Source: Candidatus Tepidifontimicrobium thermophilum
GTDB lineage: Bacteria; Sysuimicrobiota; Sysuimicrobiia; Sysuimicrobiales; Sysuimicrobiaceae
Direction of reading: 5' to 3'
DNA length: 64,000 nt
Assembly (NCBI GenBank): GCA_031296405.1
Contig: JAVKKH010000005.1
Span: 71,678 to 135,677 of the forward strand
A program made the translations under genes and the position numbers. Shown piece by piece: positions 10,316-19,215 of the stretch. Under the pieces are notes generated by a model. The model did not search any database, had not been told where the DNA came from, and worked only from the letters and a program-made list of their open reading frames with translations. The stretch's first letter is position 1. Each line of letters opens with the position of its first letter.

Positions 10316-11014
10316 ATGAAGGTCCACGTGCGGATCAAGCGTTTCAACCCGGAGAAGGACCGGCGGCCCTACTGGGCGGACTACGAGGTGCCCACCGACC
10401 CCTTCGACCGCGTCCTGGACGTCCTGCACTACATCAAGTGGAACCTGGACGGGACCCTGGCCCTCCGTCGCTCCTGCGCGCACGGGATCTGCGGGTCGGA
10501 CGCCATGCTCATCAACGGCCGGAACCGGCTCGCCTGCAAGGTCCTCGTCAAGGATCTGGGCGACCGGATCACCGTGGAGCCCCTCCGCGGCCTGCCGGTG
10601 ATCAAGGACCTGGTCGTGGACATGGAACCCTTCTTCGCCAAGTACCGGCAGGTGATGCCGTGGCTCGTGAACGACGAGCCGCCGCCCGCCCGGGAGCGGC
10701 TGCAGAGCCCGGAGGAGCGGGCCCGCATCGACGACACCACCAAGTGCATCCTGTGCGCCGTGTGCACCACCGCGTGCCCCATCTTCTGGGGCAACGGGGA
10801 GTTCCTGGGCCCCGCGGCCCTGGTGGCGGCGCACCGGTTCATCTTCGACAGCCGCGACCGGGCCGCCGCGGAGCGCCTCGCCATCCTGGCGGAGCGGAGC
10901 GGCGCGTTCAAGTGCCGGACCGTGTTCAACTGTACGGACGCGTGCCCGCAGGGGATCGAGATCACCAAGGCCATCCAGGAACTCAAGCGGGCCATCGTGT
11001 TGAGCCGGGCCTGA
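10316..11014 (+). CDS. sdhB: Succinate dehydrogenase iron-sulfur subunit
   Basis: 232 aa. The plant-ferredoxin domain ligates a [2Fe-2S] cluster through RRSCAHGICGSDAM and the following C of RLAC. The C-terminal domain has CILCAVCTTACPI and CTDACPQGI for the [4Fe-4S] and [3Fe-4S] clusters. It carries electrons from SdhA to quinone at the membrane anchor. It is the last gene of the operon, followed by a hairpin. Confidence 0.97.
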   Translation: MKVHVRIKRFNPEKDRRPYWADYEVPTDPFDRVLDVLHYIKWNLDGTLALRRSCAHGICGSDAMLINGRNRLACKVLVKDLGDRITVEPLRGLPVIKDLVVDMEPFFAKYRQVMPWLVNDEPPPARERLQSPEERARIDDTTKCILCAVCTTACPIFWGNGEFLGPAALVAAHRFIFDSRDRAAAERLAILAERSGAFKCRTVFNCTDACPQGIEITKAIQELKRAIVLSRA

Positions 11015-11020
11015 CGCGAA

Positions 11021-11048
11021 GCGGGGGAGGGCCGCCGCCCTCCCCCGC
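11021..11048. terminator. GC hairpin between convergent sdhB and ABC transporter genes
   Basis: A perfect 12-base-pair stem (GCGGGGGAGGGC / GCCCTCCCCCGC) with a CGCC loop starts six bases after the sdhB stop. There is no T tract on either side, so it is either a bidirectional attenuator-like stop or a transcript-end stabiliser rather than a textbook intrinsic terminator. Confidence 0.6.
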
Positions 11049-11072
11049 CCCCTGGCGGCTGACGTCCGGGCC

Positions 11073-12641
11073 CTAGCGCCGACCACCCACCAGCCCCTGC
11101 TCCCTCCACTTCTGGAACACCCGCCGGATCTGGGCGGCCGCCGCGTCCAGGGCCTGCTCCGGTGTGTCGATCCCCTGGGCAACGCGGGCGAACATCACGT
11201 TGAGGATCCACGTGTTGAACACCTCGTCGATGGCCGCACTGGACGGCCCTGGCCAGCCCACGTTGTGCGCCCACTCGTACGCGGTCTCGATGGTGGCCAG
11301 CTTGTCCTTGCGATCCCCTGCGGCCTTCGCCACGGGGTCGTCCCGCAGGTATGCTAGGCGCTTCTGCTTGGAAATGGCGTTCTGGAAGGTGGGGTAGTCG
11401 TACGCCTGCGAGGCATGGAACTTGCCGGGCGGCCAGCCCTCCCGGGCAGCCACGTCCGGGTCGTAGCTCAACACGAGGTCGATGAGCAGCTTCTTGGCGG
11501 CCTCCCGCACGGGCCGCGGCCGGTTCCGCCAGATGAAGTACACTCCCATGACGTGCTCCAGCCCCCGGGCCCCTGCCGGCCCTCGAGGCGCACGCTCCGT
11601 GATCCAGGTGTTGCGGGCGAACTGGACCGCGGGGGACTGGTTGGGGTTCTCTCCGCGGCGGATGGCCGCGGCCGCCATGGTCTGGGCCGTGCGCGCGATG
11701 GAGATCGCGTTGGCGGCGATGGAGATCCGGCCGGCCAGGAACTCCTCGTTGTTGGACGCCGCGGTCCACGCGAACACACCGGGGAACATGGTCTCCTCGT
11801 ACAGCGCCTTGACGAACCGGAGCGCATCCAGGGTTCGCTGGCGGAAGGGCGGAACGTCCAGGATCACGTTGCCCGCCTCATCCTGCTCCCCGGTCCCCCA
11901 CGAGTACATCAGGGCCCGCAGCCACATTCCCGTGTCGATCTCCTGACTGAGCCCCAGGCCCACCGGGTGGCCCATCCGCTTAAGCTCACGACCCGCCTTC
12001 CGGATGTCATCCCACGTGATGGGGCCCAGCAGGGGCACCCGCTGGTCTCCGGTCAGACGCGCGGACACCTGCCGCCAAAGGTCCGCGCGGTAGTGGATGG
12101 GGTCAGGCACGAAGTTGTCCGACACCCCGAAGTACCGGCGGGTCACCGGGTTATAGGTGCTCTTCTCCGCCAGCGGAATGTAGGGGCCCACCTTCCGCTT
12201 GAGCTCCTCGACGACCTCCCGGTGGGCGTCGGTGTCCACCTGCCGCTCCAGGGTGGCGGGCGGCGTGAGGTACTGGATCATGTCGTGGCCCGGGTCCGCA
12301 CCCGCCGCCACTCTGGCCGCCTCGGAGGCGGCGATGGCGGGGATCTCCGCCAGGCCCACGTTCTCCACCACCACCCGCACCCCGTTCTTCTCCCCCCACT
12401 TGGGAGCGAAGACCTTGTTGAACCACTCGTCGTACGGCGGGACGAAGTGCCGCCACTGCAGGATCCGCAGGGTCACCGGCTGCGCCCGGGTCCGCTCGGT
12501 GAGCACGAGGGGCCCCAGGCTCCCCGCAGCCGCCCCGGCGGCCGCGGACTTGAGGAAGTCCCGGCGCGTGAGCCGGCGCCACCGGCCCTCCGCCACCTGG
12601 ACCCACGTCTCGTCCTGCTTGCGTTCCTGCTCCATCTCCAT
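11073..12641 (-). CDS. Tat-exported extracellular solute-binding protein (ABC importer, family 1-like)
   Basis: 522 aa. Residues 1-50 hold a twin-arginine signal: RRDFLK followed by an alanine-rich hydrophobic core, so the protein should be exported folded via Tat. TatC is encoded at 33785. The mature part (RILQWRHFVPPYDEWFNKVF onward) resembles the sugar/glycerol-phosphate-type substrate-binding fold and includes several Trp-rich segments. It lies 25 bases downstream of two permease genes and is last in the operon, the reverse of the usual order. The substrate cannot be inferred. Confidence 0.85.
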   Translation of the reverse strand: MEMEQERKQDETWVQVAEGRWRRLTRRDFLKSAAAGAAAGSLGPLVLTERTRAQPVTLRILQWRHFVPPYDEWFNKVFAPKWGEKNGVRVVVENVGLAEIPAIAASEAARVAAGADPGHDMIQYLTPPATLERQVDTDAHREVVEELKRKVGPYIPLAEKSTYNPVTRRYFGVSDNFVPDPIHYRADLWRQVSARLTGDQRVPLLGPITWDDIRKAGRELKRMGHPVGLGLSQEIDTGMWLRALMYSWGTGEQDEAGNVILDVPPFRQRTLDALRFVKALYEETMFPGVFAWTAASNNEEFLAGRISIAANAISIARTAQTMAAAAIRRGENPNQSPAVQFARNTWITERAPRGPAGARGLEHVMGVYFIWRNRPRPVREAAKKLLIDLVLSYDPDVAAREGWPPGKFHASQAYDYPTFQNAISKQKRLAYLRDDPVAKAAGDRKDKLATIETAYEWAHNVGWPGPSSAAIDEVFNTWILNVMFARVAQGIDTPEQALDAAAAQIRRVFQKWREQGLVGGRR

Positions 12642-12666
12642 CCCCCCTCGCGGTGGTCCGTTCTCC

Positions 12667-13515
12667 TCAGCGGAAGGCGCCGCTGAGGGTGAAACTCCCC
12701 ACGAAACGTTCGATCACGAGATAGTACAGGGCTGCCACCGGCACGCTGGCGAGGAACGCGGAGGCCATGAGCGGGCCCCAGTCGAAGATGTCCCCCCGCA
12801 CCATGTCCGCGGGGACCCCCACGCTGACGGTCTTCTGCGCCGTCGCGGTGACGAAGCTGAGGGCGTACACGAACTCCTGCGCGGACAGGGTGAAACTGAA
12901 GATGATCACCGTAACGATCCCGGGGACCGCCAGCGGCAGCAACACGCGCCCCAAGGCGCCCAGGCGCGTGCACCCATCCACCATGGCCGCCTCCTCGAGC
13001 TCCCGGGGCAGGCCCCGTAGAAATCCCGACAGCAGCCACGTGCACAGCGGCACGGTGATGGTCGGGTACACCACGATCAGGGACCAGAGGGTGTTCTGCA
13101 GGCCGAGGGTGGTCACCACCAGGGACATGGGGATGAACAGCAGGGTGGGCGGGACCAGGTACACCAGGAAGATGGCGATGCTGGCCCGCTCCCCCCACCG
13201 GCCGAGCAGCCGCGCGAGGCTGTACGCCGCGGGGATCGTGAGCAGGAGGGTGACCATCACCACCCCCGCGCCCACCAGGGCGGTGTTCACCACCCACCGG
13301 GCGAACCGGGTCTTCGTGAAGGCGTACTGCAGGTGCTCCAGAGTCGGTGGCTCGTTGAACCAGAACGGGTTGTTCTGTGGGTTGTAGAGGTCGGAGTTCT
13401 GCTTGAAGGCGGTGATCCCCATCCACGCGAAGGGGAACGCCGCGAACACCACGAAGGCGCCGACCAGAGCCACCCGCCCGACGGTCAGCAGCCAGCGCCG
13501 CGTCCGGCTGCTCAC
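12667..13515 (-). CDS. ABC transporter permease, MalG/UgpE-like
   Basis: 282 aa with six membrane segments. The cytoplasmic EAA loop ELEEAAMVDGCTRLGALGRV (about residues 185-204) contacts the ATPase. The GTG start overlaps the stop of the partner permease as GTGA, fixing the N-terminus (VSSRTRRW). With the 13512-14444 permease it forms the membrane pore. No ATPase gene is in the window, so the pair probably shares an MsmX/UgpC-type ATPase encoded elsewhere. Confidence 0.9.
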   Translation of the reverse strand: MSSRTRRWLLTVGRVALVGAFVVFAAFPFAWMGITAFKQNSDLYNPQNNPFWFNEPPTLEHLQYAFTKTRFARWVVNTALVGAGVVMVTLLLTIPAAYSLARLLGRWGERASIAIFLVYLVPPTLLFIPMSLVVTTLGLQNTLWSLIVVYPTITVPLCTWLLSGFLRGLPRELEEAAMVDGCTRLGALGRVLLPLAVPGIVTVIIFSFTLSAQEFVYALSFVTATAQKTVSVGVPADMVRGDIFDWGPLMASAFLASVPVAALYYLVIERFVGSFTLSGAFR

Positions 13516-14444
13516 CAGGCCACCTCCGCCCGCCGGGCCGCCCGGAGCACGAACACCGCGGCCACCAGGAGCACAGGGAACAGCAACAACGAGATGGTGG
13601 CACCCACACTCAGGTTCCCGCCCACGATCCCCTTGAAGAAGGCCAGGCTGGCCAGCACCTGGGTGGTGTCGAAGGGACCCCCTCGGGTGAGGACGTACAC
13701 CACCGTCATGTCCGTGAAGGTGAAGATGGTGCCGAACAGGAGGGCCACCACCGCCACAGGTGCCAGCAGGGGGAGCATCACGTGCCGGTATTTCTGCCAC
13801 AGGTTCGCCCCGTCCACCTCCGCCTGGTCCAGGAAGTCCTGCGGGATGGCGGAGTGGCCGGCCAGGAGGACCACGGTGGCGAAGGGCAGCATGCGCCACA
13901 CGTGCACCGCCACCACCGCCCCGAAGGCCAGGTCCGGCCGGCCGAGCCAGAACATGTTGGCTCCCGGCGGCAGCAGGCCCAGGCCCCGCAGCGCCCAGTC
14001 CAGGACGCTGAACCGGGCGTGCAGGATCCACAGCCACCCGATGGTGGACAGGGAAACGGGGGCCACCCACGGCAGCAGGAGGAGGAACATCACCGCCCCG
14101 CGGCCGCGGAACGGCCGGCGCAGGGCCAGAGCCAGCACGTTGGACAGCACCATCACCAGCACCTGGGCGGTGAGGGTGAACACGAAGGTGTTCCGTAGGG
14201 CCCGGGAGGCCACGGGGTCCTGGAACACCAGGGCGAAGTTCGCCAGCCCGATGAACCGGCCGAAGGGGTTCCCGGTGGTGGCGTCGGTCCAGCTCAGGTA
14301 CAGGGCGAAGAGAAACGGGAAGCCCACCAGCAGGACGATGTAGGCCACCGCGGGCACCAGGAGGGTCGGCGCCAGGACACGGTCCCGCTCCAGCCACGTG
14401 CGGCCCCGGGACAAAGCCGCCCCGATCCCCTCCGCCACCGCCAT
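13512..14444 (-). CDS. ABC transporter permease, MalF/UgpA-like
   Basis: 310 aa with six membrane segments after a short cytoplasmic N-terminus. The EAA-type loop FLDQAEVDGANLWQKYRHVM is at about residues 195-214. The ATG at 14444 is preceded by GAGAGGAG with good spacing; an upstream in-frame start adds 21 Arg/Gly-rich residues without homology. It is the first gene of the importer operon, 89 bases from the end of pduO. Confidence 0.9.
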   Translation of the reverse strand: MAVAEGIGAALSRGRTWLERDRVLAPTLLVPAVAYIVLLVGFPFLFALYLSWTDATTGNPFGRFIGLANFALVFQDPVASRALRNTFVFTLTAQVLVMVLSNVLALALRRPFRGRGAVMFLLLLPWVAPVSLSTIGWLWILHARFSVLDWALRGLGLLPPGANMFWLGRPDLAFGAVVAVHVWRMLPFATVVLLAGHSAIPQDFLDQAEVDGANLWQKYRHVMLPLLAPVAVVALLFGTIFTFTDMTVVYVLTRGGPFDTTQVLASLAFFKGIVGGNLSVGATISLLLFPVLLVAAVFVLRAARRAEVAW

Positions 14445-14533
14445 CTGAGAACTCCTCTCGCTTGCCCTTCCGGCCCGGCCACCGCGTCCGGGCGCGGTCT
14501 CCAGCAAAACCTAGCCGCGGTGGTGTAACGATG

Positions 14534-15121
14534 TCAAGGCGTCGGTTCGCCTCCTTCCGCGGTCGGCGGGCCTGCGCGCCACGGGGCTTCCGCGGTTCCC
14601 GCGGCGAGGTTGACCCACCGCGCGGCCACGAACAGCAGGTCGCCGAGGCGGTTCAGATACCGGAGGATGTCCGGGTTCACCGCCGCCCGCTCCGCCAGGG
14701 CCACCACCCGCCGCTCCGCGCGCCGGCAGACTGCCCGGGCCACGTGGAACAGGGCACCCGCTTCGCTGCCCCCCGGGAGCACAAAGCCGCGCAGGGGCGG
14801 GAGGTCCGCCGCCAGGCGGTCGATCCACCCTTCCAGCACCTGCACCGACGAGGCACTGACGCGCGGCACCCGGGAGGCCAGCTTGGGATCCTCCACCCGC
14901 GCGGTGGCCAGTTCCGCCCCTACCTCGAACAGCGTCCCCTGCACGTCCGCCAGCAGGTCCGACAGCGCCCCCGCGGGCAACTTGGCCCGCACCAGCCCCA
15001 GCAGGGTATTTAGCTCGTCCACCGTTCCGTAGGCCTCCACCCGCGGATCCGCCTTGGACACCCGTTCGCCGCCGAACAGGCCCGTCTGCCCGCTGTCACC
15101 CGTCCGGGTGTAGATCTTCAC
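14534..15121 (-). CDS. pduO: Cob(I)alamin adenosyltransferase, PduO type
   Basis: 195 aa. It transfers adenosyl from ATP to Co(I)-corrinoid to make adenosylcobalamin. The N-terminal ATP motif is YTRTGDSGQTGLFGGERVSK, followed by DPRVEAYGTVDELN. The C-terminal RRAERRVVAL and NRLGDLLFVAARW segments are typical of the trimeric PduO/MMAB fold. The B12-dependent partner enzyme is not in the window. Nine bases separate it from the phosphoesterase gene downstream of whose stop it starts. Confidence 0.93.
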   Translation of the reverse strand: MKIYTRTGDSGQTGLFGGERVSKADPRVEAYGTVDELNTLLGLVRAKLPAGALSDLLADVQGTLFEVGAELATARVEDPKLASRVPRVSASSVQVLEGWIDRLAADLPPLRGFVLPGGSEAGALFHVARAVCRRAERRVVALAERAAVNPDILRYLNRLGDLLFVAARWVNLAAGTAEAPWRAGPPTAEGGEPTP

Positions 15122-15130
15122 CCACGCCTC

Positions 15131-15862
15131 CTACCGGCCCTCGCTCAGCCGCTCCCACAGAGGGCGCGGGAGCCCCCGCGCCTGCATCTTCGCCTGCACC
15201 GCCTCCACAGGGTACAGCACCCGCCGGAGCTCCAGGGTTCCCGCACCGGTGTCCAGGACTACGTACGCGGCGCGGGGATCCCCGTCCCGCGGCTGGCCCA
15301 CGCTGCCGACGTTGATCAAGTGCCGGAGATGACGTTCCAGTTTCACTGCGACATTGGGCGCCAGCGGGAAGACGTAGGTGCGCACCCCGTCGTGGGCGAA
15401 CCGCACCGGCACGTGGGTGTGCCCGAACAGGCAGACGGAGAACTCCGCCGCGCGGAAGTTGTCGTCCGCGGTCTCCCAGTCCAGGATGTATTCCTCCACG
15501 GGGTCCTGGGGGCTGGCGTGGACCAGCAGCATCCCCTCGAAGGTCTGCCGCGGCTGTAGGCCCTCCAGGTATGCCCGCACGGACGGCGAGAGCTGCTCCC
15601 GGGTCCACTCCACCGCGGCCCGCGCGAACAGGTTGAAACGCCGCGCGTCCAGCCGGCCTAGGGCCGCGAGGTCGTGGTTGCCCACCAGGGCGGCTACCAG
15701 GAGACCCCGCAGTCGCTCCACGCACGCGTTGGGGTCCGGCCCGTAGCCCACGAAGTCTCCCAGACACACCCACCTCTCGACCCCTTGCTGGCGCGCGTCC
15801 TCCAGCACGGCCTCCAGGGCTTCCAGGTTTGCGTGGACGTCCGACAGGATCGCGTAGCGCAT
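15131..15862 (-). CDS. Calcineurin-like metallophosphoesterase (YfcE/ApaH-like)
   Basis: 243 aa. Metal-binding motifs appear in order: SDVHANLEALEAVL (about residues 6-19), CLGDFVGYGPDPNACVE, GNHDLAALG, and GHTHVPVRF. The arrangement matches the small single-domain metallophosphoesterases often annotated as diadenosine-tetraphosphatase-like or protein phosphatases; the substrate is uncertain. The ATG at 15862 starts exactly at MRYAILSDVH; the frame is open upstream but unrelated. It lies between the his operon and pduO on the same strand. Confidence 0.88.
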   Translation of the reverse strand: MRYAILSDVHANLEALEAVLEDARQQGVERWVCLGDFVGYGPDPNACVERLRGLLVAALVGNHDLAALGRLDARRFNLFARAAVEWTREQLSPSVRAYLEGLQPRQTFEGMLLVHASPQDPVEEYILDWETADDNFRAAEFSVCLFGHTHVPVRFAHDGVRTYVFPLAPNVAVKLERHLRHLINVGSVGQPRDGDPRAAYVVLDTGAGTLELRRVLYPVEAVQAKMQARGLPRPLWERLSEGR

Positions 15863-15906
15863 GGGCTCCCGCACCCGGAGGATACCCCAGGACGGGCCCG
15901 GCTGTC

Positions 15907-16512
15907 CTACCGGGTTCGGCGGGCGGCCAGCACCTGGAGCACCTGGGACCACGGCACGCCTTCGCGCGCGAGGAGGACCAGCAGGTGGTACACGAGGTCC
16001 GCAGCCTCCTCCGCCAGACGCTCCGGCCCTTCCTCCCGCGCGGCCCGGACCACTTCCGCGGTCTCCTCGAACAGCTTCTCGTGCAGCCGCGCAGGGTCTG
16101 CGGCGAGCAGGGACGCGGTGTAGGAGCCCGGGGGCGGTTGCCGCAGACGGTCGCGGATGACCCGCTCCAGCTCCTCCAGCACGCCGACGGCCGGCTCCGC
16201 CCGCTCGCCGGCCAGGTCCCGGTGGAAGCAGGACAGCTCGCCCGTGTGGCACGCGGGTCCCTGGGGGTCCACCACGTAAAGCAGGGCGTCCCCGTCGCAG
16301 TCCTGCAGGATCTGGAAGACGTGGAGGGAGTGGCCGGAGGTCTCCCCCTTGCGCCACAAGGCGTTGCGGGACCGGCTCCAGAAGTGGGCCAATCCCACCT
16401 CGCGGGTGCGCTGCAGGGCCTCGTCGTTGGCGTACGCCAGCATCAGCACCTGCCCCGAACGCCGGTCCTGGACCACCACCGGCCGCAGCCCCCCAACCTT
16501 CCCCGTGCTCAC
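15907..16512 (-). CDS. hisIE: Bifunctional phosphoribosyl-AMP cyclohydrolase / phosphoribosyl-ATP pyrophosphatase
   Basis: 201 aa, steps 2 and 3 of histidine synthesis. The HisI domain (about residues 1-110) has [30 protein letters not shown] and the metal-binding Cys residues of [10 protein letters not shown] and [10 protein letters not shown]. The HisE domain (about 115-201) has the EETAEVV and [14 protein letters not shown] helices of an all-alpha pyrophosphohydrolase. The GTG at 16512 overlaps the hisF stop as GTGA; a GTG four codons earlier (16524) is equally possible. It is the last gene of the operon. Confidence 0.95.
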   Translation of the reverse strand: MSTGKVGGLRPVVVQDRRSGQVLMLAYANDEALQRTREVGLAHFWSRSRNALWRKGETSGHSLHVFQILQDCDGDALLYVVDPQGPACHTGELSCFHRDLAGERAEPAVGVLEELERVIRDRLRQPPPGSYTASLLAADPARLHEKLFEETAEVVRAAREEGPERLAEEAADLVYHLLVLLAREGVPWSQVLQVLAARRTR

Positions 16513-17288
16513 AGGCTCACCCACGGTTGCACCTCACGGACGGGAATCCCGTGAGCCTTCAAGGCGGCCTTCACGTCCCGGATGCGGAGCTGCCCGAAGT
16601 GGAAGACGGACGCCGCGAGGGCCGCGTCCGCTTCCCCCTCCGTGAGGACCTCCACGAAGTGCTCCACCTTCCCGGCGCCCCCGGAGGCGATGACGGGCAC
16701 CGTGACGGCCCGGCTGACCGCCCGGGTCAACTCCACGTCGAACCCCTCCGTGGTCCCGTCCCGGTCCATGCTGGTCAGCAGGATCTCGCCCGCTCCCAGG
16801 TCCGCAGCCCGCTCCGCCCACGTCACCGCGTCGACGCCCGTGGGGCGACGTCCCCCGTGCGTGTAGACCTCCCAGCCCTGCGCTCGGCGCCGGGCGTCGA
16901 TGGCTACGACCACGCACTGGCGCCCGAAGCGCTCCGCCAGCCGCCCTATTAGGTCCGGGTCCTGTACTGCGGCGGTGTTCACCGCCACCTTGTCCGCACC
17001 AGCCCTCAGCATCCGCCGGGCGTCCTCCACCGACCGGATCCCGCCGCCCACGGTGAGGGGGATGAAGACCTCCCCCGCAGTGCGCCACACCGCGTCTTCG
17101 AGGATGGGCCGGTGCTGCGCGGAGGCCGTGATGTCCAGGAACACCAGCTCGTCCGCGCCCTCCCGGTCGTACGCCGCCGCCAGCTGTGCAGGGTCCCCTG
17201 CGTCCCGTAGGTTCACGAAGCGCACGCCCTTCACGACGCGTCCCGCGTCCACGTCCAGGCACGGGATGATCCGCTTCGCCAGGCTCAC
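16509..17288 (-). CDS. hisF: Imidazole glycerol phosphate synthase, cyclase subunit
   Basis: 259 aa TIM barrel. [19 protein letters not shown] carries the first catalytic Asp, and VVVAIDARR the second. [22 protein letters not shown] and VIASGGAG bind the two phosphates of the substrate. It uses ammonia delivered by HisH to close the imidazole ring. The GTG start lies in a GTGA overlap with hisA, so translation is probably coupled. Confidence 0.96.
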   Translation of the reverse strand: MSLAKRIIPCLDVDAGRVVKGVRFVNLRDAGDPAQLAAAYDREGADELVFLDITASAQHRPILEDAVWRTAGEVFIPLTVGGGIRSVEDARRMLRAGADKVAVNTAAVQDPDLIGRLAERFGRQCVVVAIDARRRAQGWEVYTHGGRRPTGVDAVTWAERAADLGAGEILLTSMDRDGTTEGFDVELTRAVSRAVTVPVIASGGAGKVEHFVEVLTEGEADAALAASVFHFGQLRIRDVKAALKAHGIPVREVQPWVSL

Positions 17289-18013
17289 GGACCCGCCCCC
17301 GCGCCCTTCCGCGCGGCCTTCAGGGCGTCCTCCAGCCGCAGGGTCCCCTCGTACAGCGCCCGGCCGACCACCACCCCGTCCACACCGACCCTCCGGAGGG
17401 CGCGCACGTCGTCCGCGTGCCGCACCCCGCCGGAGGCCACCACGGACGCCCCCGAGGAGACCAGGGTGCGGTACAGAGGCAGGTTGGGTCCGGCCAGAAC
17501 GCCGTCCGCGGCCACGTCGGTCACCAGCAGCCGGCTTGCGCCGCACTGGAGCGCCCGCCGCGCAGCTTCCTCGACCGTGAGGGGCGTCGCCTCCGTCCAG
17601 CCGCGGATCACCACCCGGCCGTCCCGCGTGTCCAGGGCTACCACCACGTGCTCGCCCCAGCGAGCGCACAGGCGCTCCAGCCACCCGGGGTCCAGGACCG
17701 CACGCGTTCCCACCACCACGCGGTCCGCGCCCGCCTGCAGAGCTTGCTCGACCGCCTGTTCCGTGCGCAGGCCGCCACCCACCTGCACCCGCAGCCCCAC
17801 CCGGGCCAAGGCGGACACCACGTTCAGCTGCCGGGGGAACCCGTGCCGCGCGCCGTCCAGGTCCACCACGTGCACCCACGTGGCTCCGGCCCGCAACCAC
17901 CCCTGTGCCACGTCCACCGGGTCGGCGGCGTACTCGGTGACCCGCCGGAAGTCCCCCTGGGCCAGCCGGACCACGCGGCCGTCCAGCAGGTCCAGGGCCG
18001 GGAAAACCGTCAC
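17285..18013 (-). CDS. hisA: ProFAR isomerase (HisA)
   Basis: 242 aa TIM barrel, an Amadori rearrangement in histidine synthesis. [20 protein letters not shown] holds the first catalytic Asp, VQVGGGLRT a phosphate loop, and [16 protein letters not shown] the second Asp. Starts at GTG overlapping hisH by GTGA. In Actinobacteria PriA replaces HisA and serves tryptophan synthesis too. I did not see grounds to call this one dual-function, but it was not tested. Confidence 0.95.
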   Translation of the reverse strand: MTVFPALDLLDGRVVRLAQGDFRRVTEYAADPVDVAQGWLRAGATWVHVVDLDGARHGFPRQLNVVSALARVGLRVQVGGGLRTEQAVEQALQAGADRVVVGTRAVLDPGWLERLCARWGEHVVVALDTRDGRVVIRGWTEATPLTVEEAARRALQCGASRLLVTDVAADGVLAGPNLPLYRTLVSSGASVVASGGVRHADDVRALRRVGVDGVVVGRALYEGTLRLEDALKAARKGAGAGP

Positions 18014-18630
18014 GGTCGTGCCGCCGCAGTGAGCCACTCCCGGACCCCCAGGAGCAGCCGGCGACCCACGTCCCCGCTCTTCTCGGGGTGGAACTGGAAA
18101 CCCGCCACCGAGCCCACCTCCACCACGGCGGGGATCCCAACCGCGTACCACGTCTGCGCCACCACGCAGTCCGAAGCGGGCACCGCGTAGTAGGAGTGGA
18201 CGAAGTACACGTACTCGCCGGATCGCACGTGCGCGGTGACCGCCGACGGCCTCACCAGCTCCAGCCGGTTCCACCCCATGTGGGGCACTTTAACGCCGGG
18301 GGGCAGCCGCACCACCCGACCCCCAACCAGCCCCAGACCGGGATGGACGCCGTCCTCCTCGCTCCACTCAAACAGCAGCTGCATCCCCAGACATAGACCC
18401 AGTAGGGGCCTGCCTTCCCCGGCCCACGCCCGGAGGGCGTCCACAAACCCCGCCTCGCACAGCCGCTGCATCGCCGGTCCGAACGCACCCACACCCGGTA
18501 GGACCACGAGCCCGGCGCCCTCCAGGTCAGAGGGCCGCTCCGCCCGCACGACCACGAACCCCGCGCGCGCCAGGGCCCGCTCCACGCTCCGCAGGTTGCC
18601 TGCACCGTAATCCACCAGGGCGGCCCGCAC
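18010..18630 (-). CDS. hisH: Imidazole glycerol phosphate synthase, glutamine amidotransferase subunit
   Basis: 206 aa class I glutamine amidotransferase. [15 protein letters not shown] opens the domain, VLPGVGAFG forms the oxyanion region, [11 protein letters not shown] has the nucleophilic Cys, and FQFHPEKSG supplies His and Glu. The GTG at 18630 is preferred because AAGGGA lies six bases upstream; a longer frame from 18651 would overlap hisB. It produces ammonia for HisF. Confidence 0.95.
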   Translation of the reverse strand: MRAALVDYGAGNLRSVERALARAGFVVVRAERPSDLEGAGLVVLPGVGAFGPAMQRLCEAGFVDALRAWAGEGRPLLGLCLGMQLLFEWSEEDGVHPGLGLVGGRVVRLPPGVKVPHMGWNRLELVRPSAVTAHVRSGEYVYFVHSYYAVPASDCVVAQTWYAVGIPAVVEVGSVAGFQFHPEKSGDVGRRLLLGVREWLTAAARP

Positions 18631-18640
18631 GGCGCTTCCC

Positions 18641-19204
18641 TTACAGCACACCCTTGGTGGACGGGTGACCGACCCGCTCCACGCGCACCGCGCGGCCCAG
18701 GACGACCCCGAAGCCCTTGAACGCTGCCTCTGCCAGGTGGTGGCTGTTGCGCCCGTGGACCGCCACCACGTGCAGGCTCACCCGGGAGCGGACCACGAAG
18801 GCCCGGAAGAACTCCTCCACCAGCTCGGTGGCGAAGGACCCGATGACGGGCGTAGGCCAGTGGACGTCCCAGTGCAGGTACGGGCGTCCGCTCACGTCCA
18901 CCGCACACAGCACCAGCGCGTCGTCCATGACCGCGTGCAGGCTGCTGAACCGCGCGATCCCCTGGCCGTCGCCCAGGGCCTGGCTGAAGGCGTCGCCCAA
19001 CACGATCCCCACATCCTCCACCGTGTGGTGTGGGTCCACCGCCACGTCTCCGGAGGCCTCCGCCTCCAGGTCGAACCCGCCGTGGTGAGCCCACTGCGCC
19101 AGCATGTGGTCCAGAAACGGAACCTGGGTGCGGACGCGGTGGCGACCCTCACCGTCCAGGCGAAGCAGGACCCGCACCCGGGTCTCGGCAGTCGTGCGTT
19201 CCAC
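18641..19204 (-). CDS. hisB: Imidazoleglycerol-phosphate dehydratase
   Basis: 187 aa, single-function IGPD without a HisN phosphatase domain. The manganese-binding repeats PFLDHMLAQWAHHGGFD and HHTVEDVGIVLG, then GRNSHHLAEAAFK, are clear. The residue before FLDHML is Val-Pro after RTQ rather than the common TGIP or TGV, a minor variation. The GTG at 19204 (VERTTAETRV) fits the family start and has GAGG upstream; a TTG at 19219 overlapping the hisC stop is the alternative. Confidence 0.95.
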   Translation of the reverse strand: MERTTAETRVRVLLRLDGEGRHRVRTQVPFLDHMLAQWAHHGGFDLEAEASGDVAVDPHHTVEDVGIVLGDAFSQALGDGQGIARFSSLHAVMDDALVLCAVDVSGRPYLHWDVHWPTPVIGSFATELVEEFFRAFVVRSRVSLHVVAVHGRNSHHLAEAAFKGFGVVLGRAVRVERVGHPSTKGVL

Positions 19205-19215
19205 CTGGGCCTGCC

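Noticed and set aside
15131-16357. Extended N-terminus (165 residues) for the metallophosphoesterase.
   Set aside because: The extension is Gly/Pro/Arg-rich shadow of hisIE; the catalytic domain starts exactly at the ATG at 15862.
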